From Cupriavidus plantarum (GTDB lineage Bacteria; Pseudomonadota; Gammaproteobacteria; Burkholderiales; Burkholderiaceae), in NCBI RefSeq assembly GCF_905397285.1, contig NZ_CAJPUX010000002.1:62001-126000 (forward strand): a stretch of DNA of 64,000 nt. The letters run 5' to 3'. How positions within the stretch are numbered: position 1 is the stretch's first letter; each line of letters starts with the position of its first letter. Below the pieces are notes generated by a model that searched no databases, was not told where the DNA came from, and was given only the letters and a program-made list of their open reading frames with translations. Position numbers and translations under genes: made by a program. Shown here one piece after another: positions 25,977-35,428 of this stretch.

Positions 25977-26783
25977 ATGATTGCCAACTTCACTCGCATG
26001 GCAGTGGCCGTCGCCGCCGTCATTGGGCTGCAACTGGCGCATGCCGCCACCGTCAATGGCGTAGCGATTCCCGATGCCACGATTGCGGACGGTTTGCGCG
26101 CGGCGCAGCTGCCCGACACCCCGCAGGCACGTGAAGCGGTGAAGCAACAGCTGATCGCCAGGGAGTTGTTCCGGCAGGAGGCGGCAAAGGACAAGGCGCT
26201 GGAGCGCCGCCCGGACGTTCAGGCGCTGATCGCCGACGCGCGGAATCAGATCCTGACGCAAGCATGGCTCAAAGACCATATCAAGCCTGCGCCCGTCACC
26301 GATGTTGAAGTGCGGGCGCGCTACGACGGCATCGTGGCGTCACTGGGCGACAAGGAGTTCAAGGCGCGCGTGATCGAACTGGCCAACGACGCAGCGGCCA
26401 GCGCGGCGCTCTCTCGCATCAAGGCCGGCGAGGACTTCGGGAACGTTGCGCAACAACTGAGTCTCGCGCCATCAAAGGCCGCTGGCGGTGCGATGGATTG
26501 GATCAGCTTCAAGGTGCCAGTGCAGGAAGGCAAGACGCAAAACCTCCCGCTGGCCATTGCGCAGGCGATTGCATCGCTGCCCGAAGGTGCCGTCACCCCC
26601 GCGCCTGTCGCACTTGGCGATCGCCGCTACGTGATCAAGGTGGATGCCGTGCGCCCCACGCAGATCCCGTCGTTCGAGACCGCCGCACCGGGCATCCGCC
26701 AGGCCTTGCAGGCGCAGGCACTGGAGCGCGCGACGCTCTCGCTCGTCACCGGGCTGCTGAGCAAGGCAAAGATTACCCAGTAG
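25977..26783 (+). CDS. Periplasmic peptidyl-prolyl isomerase (SurA/PrsA/Par27-like)
   Basis: The 268-residue protein has a signal peptide (cleavage after QLAHA, about residue 21). An N-terminal helical chaperone domain ends in HIKPAPVTDVEVRARYD, and a parvulin-type domain follows with FKARVIELANDAAA, SRIKAGEDFGNVAQQLS, AGGAMDWISFK and RRYVIKVDAVRPTQIPSF. AGGAG lies nine bases before the ATG at 25977; the upstream in-frame reading overlaps tpsB and is rejected. Its place between tpsB and cdiA suggests it keeps the exoprotein unfolded in the periplasm, as Par27 does for FHA in Bordetella. That role is inferred. Confidence 0.88.
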   Translation: MIANFTRMAVAVAAVIGLQLAHAATVNGVAIPDATIADGLRAAQLPDTPQAREAVKQQLIARELFRQEAAKDKALERRPDVQALIADARNQILTQAWLKDHIKPAPVTDVEVRARYDGIVASLGDKEFKARVIELANDAAASAALSRIKAGEDFGNVAQQLSLAPSKAAGGAMDWISFKVPVQEGKTQNLPLAIAQAIASLPEGAVTPAPVALGDRRYVIKVDAVRPTQIPSFETAAPGIRQALQAQALERATLSLVTGLLSKAKITQ

Positions 26784-26859
26784 TCGCGGCAGTTCCCAAC
26801 GTCCGGGCGCGCGTGACCGCTGCCCATTCCCTTCGCCCTGTAAGAACCGACTGCCCGCA

Positions 26860-29800
26860 ATGACTTCGCAACGCGACCATCAGGCCACGCTGCCCGCACC
26901 AGTGCCCTCGACTGCTTCGGACATTGACGCTCCGGACGTTTCACTTGCCGATCGCGGACGGCGCAGCGTGCTCGCCAGGGCGCTGTCGGCGTTTGTCGCC
27001 ATCACGATATGGATGGGCCCGCTGTCGATCACGATGCAGCAGTCGCAGCAGGCGGCGGGGGCCATCGGTGCCGGAGCACTGCCGATCGATGCCTTTGCCG
27101 TGCAAGGTGGCGCGGTACGGCAGCGGATACGCGACTGGGCGTTCGCGCAGTTGCCGGTGGTGCTGCGTTTCGGCCCAGCGGAGGCCGTTGCCGCGCCGAT
27201 CACCGATCCCAACGCACCGATCCGCTTTACGCCCAACATTTCGGTCACGACGGGACCGGCCGCCCCTGCGGGAGGCGTGCCCGTCGTCGGCATCACCACG
27301 CCCAACGCGCAGGGTATCTCGCTGAACCAGTATCGCTCGTTCGTCGTCGATCCGATCGGTCTGATCCTCAACAACAGCACGACGGGCGGTGGGACGTTCC
27401 TCGGCGGTCAGGTGAGCGCCAATGCGAATCTTGCCGCCACCGGGCCCGCGCGGCTGATCGTAAACCAGGTGACGACCAGCGCGCCCGCGCAGGTCAACGG
27501 TACGGTCGAGGTGTTCGGCGCAACGGCCGGCGTCGTCATCGCCGCGCCGGGCGGGGTCTATACGAACGGAGCGGGCTTTACCAATACGTCGCAGGTCACG
27601 CTGACCACGGGCGCCCCTCAGTGGCTGTCGTCCACCGGCGCCCCGACGAGTTTCGATGCGGCAGCGGCTGCTGGTTACCTGGTCGAGGGCGGGCGCGTAC
27701 AGATCGGCAATCCGACACCTGGCGCGGCGAGCACGGGCATCGAAGGCACGGTCGGCAACATCAACCTCATCGCCGAAACGATCGGCGTGGACGCGGCGAT
27801 CCATGCCGGCCGGCAGATCAACCTCGTCGCGGGCCGCCAGCTCGTCAAGCCGGATGGCGACGCCTTCACGACGACACCTGCGGGCGCGAGCAACACGACG
27901 GCCGGTAGCCTGGCGATCGACGCGACAGCATTCGGTGCGATGAACGCGGGACAGATCCGGATCGTCAGCACGGCGGCCGGCGTCGGCGTGCGTGCCGACG
28001 GCAATCTCGCGGCGTCCGCAGGGAACCTGACGATCGATGCCGCCGGCAACGTCCATGTCGGGAGCACCTACGGCAAGCAGAGTGTGGCGCTCAATGCGGC
28101 GGGCGCGCTGGAGGCAGCGGGGAACGGCGTCGCGGAAGCGGGTTACACCATCTCGACATCCGGTGATGTCAGGCTCGGTGGCTCGCTTGAGTCAGGGCGT
28201 GCGGTTTCCGTGACGTCGGGGAGCGCAATCACGGGCACGGGAGGCGTCAAGGCACAGGACGCCGTCAGGATGGACGCCGCCACCAACGTCGATGTCGGTG
28301 GCGCGCTTAGTGGTGCGTCGATCGCCGTCAGAGCCGCTGGCCGCGATGGCCAGGGCGATATTCATCTGGGCGGCGATGTCATGTCGCCGGGGACGATCCA
28401 GCTGCAGGCCGCGCGCGATACCGTCATCGACGGCAGCGCGGTGTCCGCCGGCGATCTTGCGCTCGCATCGCAACGCAACCTGACCATTCGGGGCGCGGCA
28501 GGCAGCACCGCTGGCAATGTCTCGCTGACCGGCGTGGATGGCAGCGTGACGACATCGGGCAACGTAGTGTCGCCAGGCAAGCTGACGGTATCGGCAGGGC
28601 AGGACGCGATGCTCGGAGGACAGCTCGTATCGACTGGCCGCCTCGACGTTACCGCACGCGGTGGCAGTATTTCGACGACGGGGCAAATAGGCAGCAACGC
28701 GGGCGTATCGCTGTCCGCCGCGCAGGATGTGACCGTGGGCGGGAAGGTGCAGAGTGCCGCCGATACCTCGATCGTCGCGACGCGTGGCAATGTGGCGGTC
28801 AACGGCGCCGTGACATCGGACCGCGACACGACGCTTTCAGCGGGCGGCAACGCTTCGGTGTCGGGCAGTCTGTCGAGCGGCGGGAACTCGAGCGTGACGG
28901 CCACGGGCGGATCGGCGACCGTCAGCGGTGCGCTGACCACCATCGGCAATGCGAGCGTATCGGCGGGGCAGGACACGAGGCTTACCGGCACCACGATGGT
29001 TGGCGGTAACCTCGATGCCAAAGCGGGCAACACGCTCGATGTCGCGGACCTGACGTGGGTGGGAGGCAACGCGACATTGCGTGGCGGCGATGTTGCCATC
29101 GGCGCCCCTGCCGGAAAGCAGAACGCGGTGAGCGGTACGCTGGATGCATCGGCCACGCGCGGCCTGACGCTGACCGGCGATACGACCGCCAATAACGTCA
29201 GCCTTGCCGCGGCCGGCATCAGCAATCAGGGCGGCACCGTCGCGGTTCAGCAACTGTCGGTCAACGGCGGGAACGTGACCAATGCCGGCACGCTCGCCGG
29301 CAACAGGGTCGCGTTCGACGTTGCCAATGTCACCAATCGCGGTGTCATTGGCGGACAGATCGTGAATGGCAATGTCAGCAATGCGCTGGACAACGCGGGT
29401 GGCCTGCTGTCGGGCGCACAGGCGCTGACGCTCACCGTTGGCTCCCTCGCTGCAAACCAGGGCGGCACGCTGTTCGCCGGCGATCTCAGCGGCAGAACGC
29501 CGCTCACTGGCAATCTCGGTCTGACGGTATCGGGTGCCAATGGCAGCTTCAACAACGCCGGAGGTCAGATTCTCGCGGGCAATGACCTCGCGATTCATGC
29601 GCCGAATCAAGTGTTCGATCCGTCCGCCGCCACGACCGGCAGCCTCGATGCCAACGGCACCCTGACGCTGGATGCGCTAGCCATCCATAACTCGGGCACA
29701 TGGTCCGTGTCTGGCGGCAAGGCAGTACTCACGGCGAGCCAGGGCATCACCAATACCGGAACGATCCAGAAGTCCGGCGACCTGTCGCTTGCCACGGGCG

Positions 29801-32800
29801 GCACGCTGATCAATACCGGTCAGGTCGTCGGCGGGGCGGGCGTTTCGCTATCGGCCGGCAATCTCTCGAACACCGGGACGGTGCACGCCAATGGCGATCT
29901 CGCGCTCGATGGCAACGTCACTAACCGTGGGGTTGTCGAGGCATTGGGAAACCTCGCCATTACCGGCGGCAACTATGACAACACCGGCGCGCGCACGCAG
30001 GCGAATGGCACGCTGAAGATCGACATCGGCGGTACGGTGGGCAACGTCGCGGGGGTGATCGGCTCCAATGGCGACATGCATATCGCCGCGGGGGCCATCG
30101 TCAACGATCGCACAGGGCCCGTCGATGGAGGCACCACCTCCGGCAAGGTCACCAACGATGCGTTGCTCGGCTCGACGATCATTGGCAGTGTCGCGCCATG
30201 GGATTATTCGCAAAGCGGCTGCGAAACGTGTTCCGGGCAGCCGAAGCCGGGCACGCCGGTCAATGTCACGCTCGGCGGCGTTCGCCACACGGCCGACGGT
30301 ACGGCCATTACGCCCGAAGTCGGCTACTACCCGTACTCTCCGGGCGGCGAGCAAGGCTACACCTATGTCCCGGCATGGCATCTGATCGATGCGACCAGTA
30401 CTGCGCCGCGCAACGATAGCGGCCAGCCTATCGCGTTGCCCACGGTGGACCGTACCGTCGTCCAGCAGACGGACGGCGTGGCCGGCCAGATCGTCACGGG
30501 CGGCAATCTCGACATCGCGGCCGCGACGCTATCGAATCGGGGCGGCATTATCTCCGCCGCGCGTCATGCCACACTGACGGTCGGCACGCTCGACAACAGT
30601 CGCTCCGCGACGCTGTCCAACGTCGTCACGGATACCGTCAATCAGGCAGAGCTCGATGCGCTTGTCGCGCGGCTCAAGGCGTTGGGGGAAGTCGATCCGT
30701 ACACAGGGGTCAAGACGAATTACAGCCAGCTCATGTACGGGACCATCCCCCCAACATGTGAGGGCGATAGTTGCGGCGCGCCGCCGCAGACCGCTGCGCA
30801 GATGAACGTCGGTGCCGACGTCAACGGGGCCGCGGTCGTGGCACCGACGCAGACCACGGTGAGTCACCAGCTTGGCAAGGCGGGGCAGATCACGGCGGGC
30901 GGCAATCTGTCGCTCAGCGGCACGGGTGACCTGACCAACGCGGGCGATATCGCCGCGGCGGGCAACATCAAGATCACGACGCCTGGTACGTTCACCAACA
31001 AGGGCGTGCACGAAGTCAACGTGACGACCGCTCAGGGATGCGTGCCCGGTGGCGATTGCCCGGACGACAGCGCACCGACGGTCCAGTCTGTGGCGTGGAA
31101 GCAGACGCCGAGCACGATCGCCGCCGGCAACACGCTGACGATCCATGCCGGAAACGTACAGAACCTGAGCGCGACGCTCGCGGCGCAGGGTACGGTGGAC
31201 ATCACGACAGGGGGTACGGTCACCAATCAGGCGGGAGCGATCCAATCGTTGTCCGGCGATGTGTCCATCACCGCAGCCTCTCTGGTCAACAAGTCGCTGG
31301 ACCCGGTGCAGCTTCACAAGAGCTATGGTGGCCAGAATCCGTCCTACGCGGGCGGGTGCAATCCCGGCGGTAGCTACGGCAACAGCCAATGCGCGGCCAC
31401 GGAAGACGCGGCTGTAGGACCCGCCGCGGTCATCTCGGGCGCGCGCGATGTCACGATTCAGAGCGGGTCCGTTGCGAACAACGGCGCGCTGATCAGCGGC
31501 GGCCGCAACGTCAGCGTGCAGGCAAGCGGTGGAGTAGACAACACGGCCATCGCGCTGAACGCCGACTGGGTCGGCCGCTGGCAGGAGAAGCGCAGCGGCG
31601 GTGACCGCTGGCACGATACGGGCGGCCGCGCGACGATCGGCAATATTGCCTCGGGCATTCAGGCTGGCAATGCGTTGTCGGTCAATGCCGGCGGCCAGAT
31701 CGTGAACACGGGGAATCTGCTTGGCGCCAACGTCGACCTGACGGGCGCTTCTCTCGTGAACGGCATCACCAGCCCGAACCAGCCCACGCCGTCGGGGGCG
31801 ACGCCACGGCAGGTGATCTCGCTCGGACCGGCACCCGTGCCCGCGGGATCGCTACCCGCCACGACGGCGACTGCCGATCCGACGCAACCATGGCAGTTCA
31901 CACCGGTCATCGTCGCGGCCCCCAGCGCTCCGGTCACGGGCACCGTGCCGACCGTCGACTGGCACTTCAATGCCCAGCCGACCGGTACGCCTATCACCAC
32001 GCCGGGCGGCGGCGCGCAGTACGTGAGTCCGAACGCTGCAACGGCGGTCCTCGCGGGCGTGACGCCGGACAGCCTGCTCGCGCAGCTTCCGCCCGAGCTT
32101 CGTCCGGGCAATGTGTCCTTCTATTACGACCCGTACACCGAATCGCAGCAGCTGCAGCAAGCGGCGCTGGCGCAGACAGGCCAGCAGACGTTCATCAACG
32201 GATTGGCATGGGACAGCCAGAACAATCTGTCGGTCAACGACCAGCAGAAACTGGCGCTGTACAACAACGCGGCCGAGTACGCCAAGACGAACCACATCAC
32301 GCTCGGTCAGGCGCTGACCGACGATCAAGTCAAGGCGCTCGATGCGCCGATGCTGTGGTACGTCGAACAAGCGGTACCCGATCCGCGATGCACCGCCGCA
32401 ACCAGCGTTTGCCCAAGCGTCAACGCGCTGGTTCCGCAGGTCTACCTGCCGGAAGGCTACGCGCAGGCGCTGTCGGTGCCGACAGGCGGCACGATCAGCG
32501 GCGACAACATCAAGATCGCCGTAGACGGGCAGCTTCGTAACACCGGCCAGATCGTCGCAAGCGACACGCTGACCGTGAAGGCCCAGAGCATCGACCTGAG
32601 CCCGAACGTGGTGTCCATCGGCACCAATGCGTACAAGGCGCAGGGCGGCTGGAACGTCGTCACGGGCACTGTAGTGCAGCCCGGCGGCTTCCTGTCGGCG
32701 ATGCACATGGACATCGAGGCCGACAGCATCCGAGCAATCAACGATGCGTTCCGTGTGACCCGCGCCGACGGCTCGGTCGACGATGACGCCAGCGCGGCGC

Positions 32801-34383
32801 TGGTCGCCCAACTCAAGGAGAGCCTTGGGCTGAACTACACCGAAGGCACAGTCGCCGACGACATTCATACGCAGTTCATCAAGGAGAAGAAGGGATTCGG
32901 GATCCTTGGGCAGATCGTGGCGATGGCGGCCGCGGTGGCGATCTCGATCATGACGGCCGGGGCGGGGGCGGCTCTGATGGGCGTTGCGCTGGCAGAAATG
33001 AGCGTGATGCAGGCGGCGTTGGCCGTGGCAATCGACGGTCTGATTGCAGGCACGCTGTCGAGCATGGTGACCCAAGTGATCACGACCGGCTCGCTAAATA
33101 TTGGCGCGGCGCTTAAGGCAGGTGCGATTTCGGGCCTGACAGCGGGATTGACGCGGGGTGCCCTCGGTGCAATGGACCTAAGTAATGCTGGCATTGGCAG
33201 CATTGGCGACAACCTTGCCAAGGGCAACTGGACGCAAGCGGCTGGTCAACTTGGAAACTACGCACAGGCGAGCATCGTGCGCTCGGCCATCAGCGCGGGT
33301 ATCAGCACGGCGGTATATGGCGGCAGCTTCGGCCAGTCCTTCGCCGGCGGCCTCGTTCGGGACGCAGCGGCACTTGCGGCGAATGCGGCTGGTGTGAAAC
33401 TGCCGGGTATTGGCGCGGTGGACGCGACGACGGACAGCATCATCGCCAACGCCGCGGCGCACGCCTTGATCGGGTGTGCGGCGCAGAGCTTGAATGGGGG
33501 GGATTGCGCGGGGGGTGCCATTGGTGGGGCGGCCAGTGCGATTGCGGCGCCGTTGATCCGGGACGGGCTGTACGACGGTACGCAGACCGTTGTGGACAAT
33601 GGTGACGGCACGCAGACTATCAAGTACGAGAATACGGGTTACAACGCGGCGACGGTGGCGCTGGCAACGCTGATCGGCGGTTCTGCCGGGCAGTTGCTCG
33701 GCACCAACGCCACGGCGGCAGCGCTGGCGGCACAGAATGAGGCACTGAACAACTCCACGTCCGACAAGGTGGCGAAATGGGCCAAGGAGACCTATAAAGA
33801 TCCTCTTGGGGACTTGGCACGTTGGGGCAAGGAGTTCCTCGGTATGCTGCCAGGGCAGACGCCGCCGACAGAAGCAAATCCTCTGGCGGACGCGACGAAC
33901 GGTGGCAACCCCCCGGCGACGGGCGGTGCCGTGGTGACTCCGCCAGTGGCAGCGTGTACGCCCGGTGGGCCGTGCGTGATGACGCCTCCGATCGCCGCGC
34001 CGGGGGCCCCGGACAATGCGAACCTATCTAGTGACAGCAGTAACAAAGACCCGAATAGTGGTGCGACGGGATCCAGTGCGAACGGCGGAAGCAAAATCGG
34101 TATCGATGAATCTCGGGCACAGCATATCTTTCGCGATTCGGAGGGGCACATTAGTGATACTCCGGCGAATCGACAACTTCTTGAGACTATTGCGAATGAT
34201 CCTTCGGCTATGTTGGGTACTGACAAATATGGGACTACTTGGGCGGCAAAGTTGAACCCAGATGGCACGCAGACATGGGTTGGGATTCGAGGTGGAAAAG
34301 TGAGTTATGGCGGGGTCAACGAGACGCCGAAGCAATTCAATCCTCAAACCGGGTTAGCGTCTCCTACAAGGCCAGGTAAATGA
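26860..34383 (+). CDS. CdiA-like two-partner-secretion exoprotein with C-terminal toxin
   Basis: The 2507-residue protein has a long N-terminus with one hydrophobic segment (about 40-60), a TPS domain (about 115-280), a long beta-helical FHA-repeat stalk, and Cys-bearing inserts (e.g. SGCETCSG). A receptor-region-like segment (about 1690-1880) and a DUF637-like pre-toxin region (about 1960-2290) follow. NEALNN (2293-2298) looks like the junction motif marking the variable tip. The last 90 residues, from SRAQHIF, form a compact domain with HIFRDSEGH, LGTDKYGTTW and TQTWVGIRGG. It looks like an RNase-type CDI toxin, but I cannot name the family. The usual NPNG of the TPS domain is AAPGG (228-232). 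The DNA becomes AT-richer after about 34010. Confidence 0.9.
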   Translation: MTSQRDHQATLPAPVPSTASDIDAPDVSLADRGRRSVLARALSAFVAITIWMGPLSITMQQSQQAAGAIGAGALPIDAFAVQGGAVRQRIRDWAFAQLPVVLRFGPAEAVAAPITDPNAPIRFTPNISVTTGPAAPAGGVPVVGITTPNAQGISLNQYRSFVVDPIGLILNNSTTGGGTFLGGQVSANANLAATGPARLIVNQVTTSAPAQVNGTVEVFGATAGVVIAAPGGVYTNGAGFTNTSQVTLTTGAPQWLSSTGAPTSFDAAAAAGYLVEGGRVQIGNPTPGAASTGIEGTVGNINLIAETIGVDAAIHAGRQINLVAGRQLVKPDGDAFTTTPAGASNTTAGSLAIDATAFGAMNAGQIRIVSTAAGVGVRADGNLAASAGNLTIDAAGNVHVGSTYGKQSVALNAAGALEAAGNGVAEAGYTISTSGDVRLGGSLESGRAVSVTSGSAITGTGGVKAQDAVRMDAATNVDVGGALSGASIAVRAAGRDGQGDIHLGGDVMSPGTIQLQAARDTVIDGSAVSAGDLALASQRNLTIRGAAGSTAGNVSLTGVDGSVTTSGNVVSPGKLTVSAGQDAMLGGQLVSTGRLDVTARGGSISTTGQIGSNAGVSLSAAQDVTVGGKVQSAADTSIVATRGNVAVNGAVTSDRDTTLSAGGNASVSGSLSSGGNSSVTATGGSATVSGALTTIGNASVSAGQDTRLTGTTMVGGNLDAKAGNTLDVADLTWVGGNATLRGGDVAIGAPAGKQNAVSGTLDASATRGLTLTGDTTANNVSLAAAGISNQGGTVAVQQLSVNGGNVTNAGTLAGNRVAFDVANVTNRGVIGGQIVNGNVSNALDNAGGLLSGAQALTLTVGSLAANQGGTLFAGDLSGRTPLTGNLGLTVSGANGSFNNAGGQILAGNDLAIHAPNQVFDPSAATTGSLDANGTLTLDALAIHNSGTWSVSGGKAVLTASQGITNTGTIQKSGDLSLATGGTLINTGQVVGGAGVSLSAGNLSNTGTVHANGDLALDGNVTNRGVVEALGNLAITGGNYDNTGARTQANGTLKIDIGGTVGNVAGVIGSNGDMHIAAGAIVNDRTGPVDGGTTSGKVTNDALLGSTIIGSVAPWDYSQSGCETCSGQPKPGTPVNVTLGGVRHTADGTAITPEVGYYPYSPGGEQGYTYVPAWHLIDATSTAPRNDSGQPIALPTVDRTVVQQTDGVAGQIVTGGNLDIAAATLSNRGGIISAARHATLTVGTLDNSRSATLSNVVTDTVNQAELDALVARLKALGEVDPYTGVKTNYSQLMYGTIPPTCEGDSCGAPPQTAAQMNVGADVNGAAVVAPTQTTVSHQLGKAGQITAGGNLSLSGTGDLTNAGDIAAAGNIKITTPGTFTNKGVHEVNVTTAQGCVPGGDCPDDSAPTVQSVAWKQTPSTIAAGNTLTIHAGNVQNLSATLAAQGTVDITTGGTVTNQAGAIQSLSGDVSITAASLVNKSLDPVQLHKSYGGQNPSYAGGCNPGGSYGNSQCAATEDAAVGPAAVISGARDVTIQSGSVANNGALISGGRNVSVQASGGVDNTAIALNADWVGRWQEKRSGGDRWHDTGGRATIGNIASGIQAGNALSVNAGGQIVNTGNLLGANVDLTGASLVNGITSPNQPTPSGATPRQVISLGPAPVPAGSLPATTATADPTQPWQFTPVIVAAPSAPVTGTVPTVDWHFNAQPTGTPITTPGGGAQYVSPNAATAVLAGVTPDSLLAQLPPELRPGNVSFYYDPYTESQQLQQAALAQTGQQTFINGLAWDSQNNLSVNDQQKLALYNNAAEYAKTNHITLGQALTDDQVKALDAPMLWYVEQAVPDPRCTAATSVCPSVNALVPQVYLPEGYAQALSVPTGGTISGDNIKIAVDGQLRNTGQIVASDTLTVKAQSIDLSPNVVSIGTNAYKAQGGWNVVTGTVVQPGGFLSAMHMDIEADSIRAINDAFRVTRADGSVDDDASAALVAQLKESLGLNYTEGTVADDIHTQFIKEKKGFGILGQIVAMAAAVAISIMTAGAGAALMGVALAEMSVMQAALAVAIDGLIAGTLSSMVTQVITTGSLNIGAALKAGAISGLTAGLTRGALGAMDLSNAGIGSIGDNLAKGNWTQAAGQLGNYAQASIVRSAISAGISTAVYGGSFGQSFAGGLVRDAAALAANAAGVKLPGIGAVDATTDSIIANAAAHALIGCAAQSLNGGDCAGGAIGGAASAIAAPLIRDGLYDGTQTVVDNGDGTQTIKYENTGYNAATVALATLIGGSAGQLLGTNATAAALAAQNEALNNSTSDKVAKWAKETYKDPLGDLARWGKEFLGMLPGQTPPTEANPLADATNGGNPPATGGAVVTPPVAACTPGGPCVMTPPIAAPGAPDNANLSSDSSNKDPNSGATGSSANGGSKIGIDESRAQHIFRDSEGHISDTPANRQLLETIANDPSAMLGTDKYGTTWAAKLNPDGTQTWVGIRGGKVSYGGVNETPKQFNPQTGLASPTRPGK

Positions 34384-34384
34384 A

Positions 34385-34600
34385 ATGAATGAAATGTTGA
34401 CAGTGAATGAAGCCTATCGTGCGATGTTTATCTTCTTGGAGCGGTACTACGAGAGGGATGGTTGCCGAAGCGATGACATCGCAGTAATGCTGAGCGGGAT
34501 GGCGCAGACGATTTGGGCTGACGGTAGTACAAACGATCCCACTCAATGGGACGATTGGCTAAAGGCTGTCCACGCAGCCAAGAGTGAAGACCCAAGATAG
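34385..34600 (+). CDS. CdiI-type immunity protein for the CdiA toxin
   Basis: The 71-residue protein is acidic and helical, beginning one base after the cdiA stop, as expected for a toxin-immunity pair. The pattern NEAYRAMFIFLERYYER, SDDIAVMLSGM and DPTQWDDWLKAV resembles small immunity proteins found beside polymorphic toxins. It should bind and neutralise the last domain of CdiA in the cytoplasm. A hairpin follows nine bases after the stop. Position is the main evidence; the family name is not certain. Confidence 0.8.
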   Translation: MNEMLTVNEAYRAMFIFLERYYERDGCRSDDIAVMLSGMAQTIWADGSTNDPTQWDDWLKAVHAAKSEDPR

Positions 34601-34604
34601 ATTT

Positions 34605-34835
34605 GCGGAACCCGGCCTCGACCGGGTTCGTCGTTTCTGCGGCGCGTTGCTTTACGGTTCCAATGCGGAGTCGGATACCGTCTGCACGTCATCGACGATG
34701 ACGTGCTGGCCGTCCAGGGCGAATCGCACGAACTGTCGCCGACCGTCGTGGAAACGCTTCTCGACGAGCCCCTTGGGGGTGTCGGGGGGCAAGGCGTAGA
34801 TGGGGTGCCCCGCGCGAAGTACGAGGGGACGGCCT
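34605..34835 (-). repeat. Antisense repeat, copy 1, with hairpin
   Basis: This is the first of three related segments. It begins with a hairpin, AACCCGG (34609-34615) and CCGGGTT (34622-34628), then T-rich DNA, which could terminate cdiI. Read on the minus strand, 34825-34652 encodes GHPIYALPPDTPKGLVEKRF, then RRQFVRFALDGQHV, and ends at a TAA. It looks like the 3' end of a gene running toward cdiI. Copies at 37280-37440 and 38536-38775 share QFVRF and the following V-E/D-D/N-V-Q/H-T. I do not recognise the protein. Confidence 0.8.
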
Positions 34836-34860
34836 CGTCATTGTCGTCGTTGACCATGGC

Positions 34861-35020
34861 TACTGATCGGTCTATTCCCAGTACCGTCCAGCCTAATGGA
34901 AGAATCGTGAAGGATGGCACGCGCGACGGCATTGACATTCGCGTAGTGCTCGAGCCCCTAAGCAAGGGGGAAGGAATCGTCACTGCGTTTCCAACAAACG
35001 TTCCGAGGAACCCAAAGTGA
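34861..35020 (+). pseudogene. EndoU-like toxin C-terminal remnant
   Basis: About 50 codons remain of a toxin tip, fused directly to the antisense repeat. The segment RDGIDIRVVLEPLSKGEGIV, then TAFPTN, matches the last strands of the bacterial EndoU nuclease fold (GxxIxV...G.I.TAYP). The catalytic histidines lie upstream in the family and are absent. There is no credible start codon or export domain, so it cannot act as it stands. Its stop overlaps the next immunity gene start by four bases. It would be usable only if recombined onto a CdiA stalk. Confidence 0.6.
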
Positions 35021-35247
35021 CCGCAGACCCCAACCATTACGCGAAGCTCGAGAACCTACTCCGTGGCGCCCTAGATCAGGCCGGCGCCGCCCTATCTGAA
35101 CGTGATAAAACGCATGTGTCCGAGTACTTGGACCATGGCGAATATGGGGTTGCGTACGAGCTACTAACCTTTGTGCTCGACAAACAGCAGATAGCGCATC
35201 CGAAAGAATTGCGGCAAGCGGGCGGGGAAATGGGATTGCTTGAGTAG
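35017..35247 (+). CDS. MafI family immunity protein
   Basis: The 76-residue protein fits the MafI pattern: KLENLLRGAL, LSERDKTHVSEYLDHGEYGVAYELL, then DKQQIAHPKELRQAG. MafI proteins in Neisseria and other bacteria protect against MafB- and CDI-type toxins, including EndoU nucleases, which fits the EndoU-like remnant fused upstream through an ATGA overlap (35017-35020). With no intact toxin here, it is an orphan immunity gene that could protect against neighbours delivering that toxin. It appears intact. Confidence 0.82.
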   Translation: MTADPNHYAKLENLLRGALDQAGAALSERDKTHVSEYLDHGEYGVAYELLTFVLDKQQIAHPKELRQAGGEMGLLE

Positions 35248-35263
35248 TCGTCCTGGAAAAATG

Positions 35264-35428
35264 AACGCGGCTTCGGCCGGGTTCGTCGTTTCTGGCGCGA
35301 CAAAAGAGCTACCGGGTGCAGATGTGCTGGTGGTGCCAATGGCGGCGCGGCCAGTCTCAGTGGGAGTTGGTTCAAACGGGTACATCGTACGAACGAACCC
35401 TGTTAGTACGTGGAAGGCCGTCAAATGA
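35264..35428 (+). pseudogene. Partial repeat hairpin fused to a second toxin-tail remnant
   Basis: Bases 35264-35292 copy the hairpin end of the antisense repeat (GGCCGGGTTCGTCGTTTCTG). From there a short frame runs to a stop at 35426-35428, ending GVGSNGYIVRTNPVSTWKAV. It has no start of its own and no export region, and looks like the last 45 residues of a displaced toxin tip. The stop overlaps the next immunity gene by ATGA. I do not recognise the toxin family. Confidence 0.55.
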
